A DNA stretch of 64,000 bases from Actinoplanes sp. N902-109. Its GTDB lineage: Bacteria > Actinomycetota > Actinomycetes > Mycobacteriales > Micromonosporaceae. Positions 63,568-64,000 of the stretch are shown piece after piece. Where the stretch lies: the NCBI RefSeq assembly GCF_000389965.1, contig NC_021191.1:5395501-5459500 (forward strand), in the 5' to 3' direction. The stretch's first letter is position 1. Every line of letters starts with the position of its first letter. The notes under the pieces are model-generated. The model ran no database searches. It worked only from the letters and a program-made list of their open reading frames with translations, and was not told where the DNA came from. Made by a program: the position numbers and the translations under genes.

Positions 63568-64000
63568 ATGAGCAGTCAACTGGGCGCGTTCCTGCGCAGC
63601 CGGCGCGAACGGCTGTCCCCCGCCGACGCCGGGCTGCCGCCGACCGGCCGCCGGCGCACCCCCGGGCTGCGCCGCGAGGAGGTCGCGATGCTCGCCGGGA
63701 TGAGCGCGACCTGGTACACCTACCTCGAGCAGGGCCGGGACGTGCGCCCCTCCGAGCAGGTGCTGCGGGCCCTGGCCGGCACCCTGCGGCTCAGCGACGC
63801 CGAACGCGACCACCTGCTGCACCTGGCCGGTGGCACGCCGGTGGCCGGCGAGGCCGACGAGACGCCCGACCCCGCGACCGCGGCGCTGCCCGCGTTGCTC
63901 GGCCCCCACCCGGCCTACCTCACCGGCGCCCGCTTCGACGTGCTGGCCTGCAACGACGCCGCCACGCACCTGCTGAGCGGGCTGCGGGCCGGCACCAATC
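63568..64000 (+). CDS. XRE-family regulator with MmyB-like domain (3' end outside window)
   Basis: Partial gene, 144 codons visible. N-terminal helix-turn-helix: LGAFLRSRRERLSPADAGLP, then the RRRTPGLRREEVAMLAGMSATWYTYLEQGRDVRPSEQVLRALA motif of MmyB-type regulators, followed by the beginning of the ligand-binding domain (HPAYLTGARFDVLACNDAA). ATG 63568 has GGAGG 8 nt upstream. It probably controls the divergent dehydrogenase. Confidence 0.92.
   Translation, partial: MSSQLGAFLRSRRERLSPADAGLPPTGRRRTPGLRREEVAMLAGMSATWYTYLEQGRDVRPSEQVLRALAGTLRLSDAERDHLLHLAGGTPVAGEADETPDPATAALPALLGPHPAYLTGARFDVLACNDAATHLLSGLRAGTN

Overview
The window is about 72% GC by eye. It reads like the chromosome of a filamentous actinobacterium, most likely a member of Micromonosporaceae close to Actinoplanes. 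The reasons are: very high third-position GC; many GTG starts; ATGA/GTGA translational coupling; an actinobacterial SAM-IV-type riboswitch; the actinobacterial families DUF6230/DUF6114, EACC1, HelR and GntR-TetR fusion regulators; and secreted cellulolytic enzymes. No tRNA, rRNA, IS element, CRISPR array or prophage was recognised.

Layout. 1-4.4 kb: the 5' part of cydA (cytochrome bd oxidase), a divergent OmpR-type two-component pair, then two broken genes in a row (a short-chain dehydrogenase and an LmeA-like lipid-binding protein). 4.6-7.9 kb: a three-gene sugar ABC importer without its own ATPase. 8.0-15.4 kb: a HelR-type RNA-polymerase recycling ATPase with a rifamycin-associated-element-like palindrome, divergent glycogen phosphorylase, and a large PcfJ-like protein of unknown role. 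15.5-22.2 kb: a TetR remnant, a repeat-rich secreted protein, an FAD monooxygenase with its divergent GntR-TetR regulator, and two tandem hybrid-sensor histidine kinases. 22.4-25.7 kb: a DUF6230-DUF6114 envelope pair and a LacI regulator. 25.8-31.0 kb: a complete oligopeptide-type ABC importer operon (binding protein, two permeases, fused double ATPase). 31.1-36.3 kb: a D-threonine-aldolase-like enzyme, DUF1992, an MscS channel, a Ser/Thr kinase, and an Ala/Ser-repeat protein. 36.2-40.7 kb: a compact taurine/sulfonate operon (permease, binding protein, ATPase, TauD dioxygenase, TauE sulfite exporter). 40.7-44.7 kb: a TetX-like monooxygenase, an M20 peptidase and a SAM-riboswitch-controlled class V aminotransferase. 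44.7-45.3 kb: an intact EACC1 conflict-system gene followed by a frameshifted caspase remnant. 45.3-56.4 kb: secreted subtilisin, PspC, FtsH, VOC protein, GH5-CBM2 cellulase, an esterase remnant, STAS protein, alpha/beta hydrolase, sedolisin, AA10 LPMO. 56.4-64 kb: HD protein, an acetamidase/permease operon, an F420-type oxidoreductase, an acyltransferase, a lone receiver protein, an MDR dehydrogenase and the start of an XRE regulator.

How parts fit together. The region looks saprophytic. Polysaccharide attack (GH5-CBM2 and LPMO), protein attack (S8 and S53 proteases) and uptake (sugar and peptide ABC systems) are present. GGGAGCGCTCCC-type palindromes stand before the LPMO gene and upstream of the sugar importer, and a related GCGC-centred palindrome precedes the GH5 gene, which suggests shared LacI/CebR-like control. 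A sulfur theme joins the taurine operon to the SAM-regulated aminotransferase about 3 kb away. The most unusual signals are the RAE/helR/glgP divergent promoter, the decaying EACC1-caspase module, and five separate pseudogene remnants that each carry small internal deletions.
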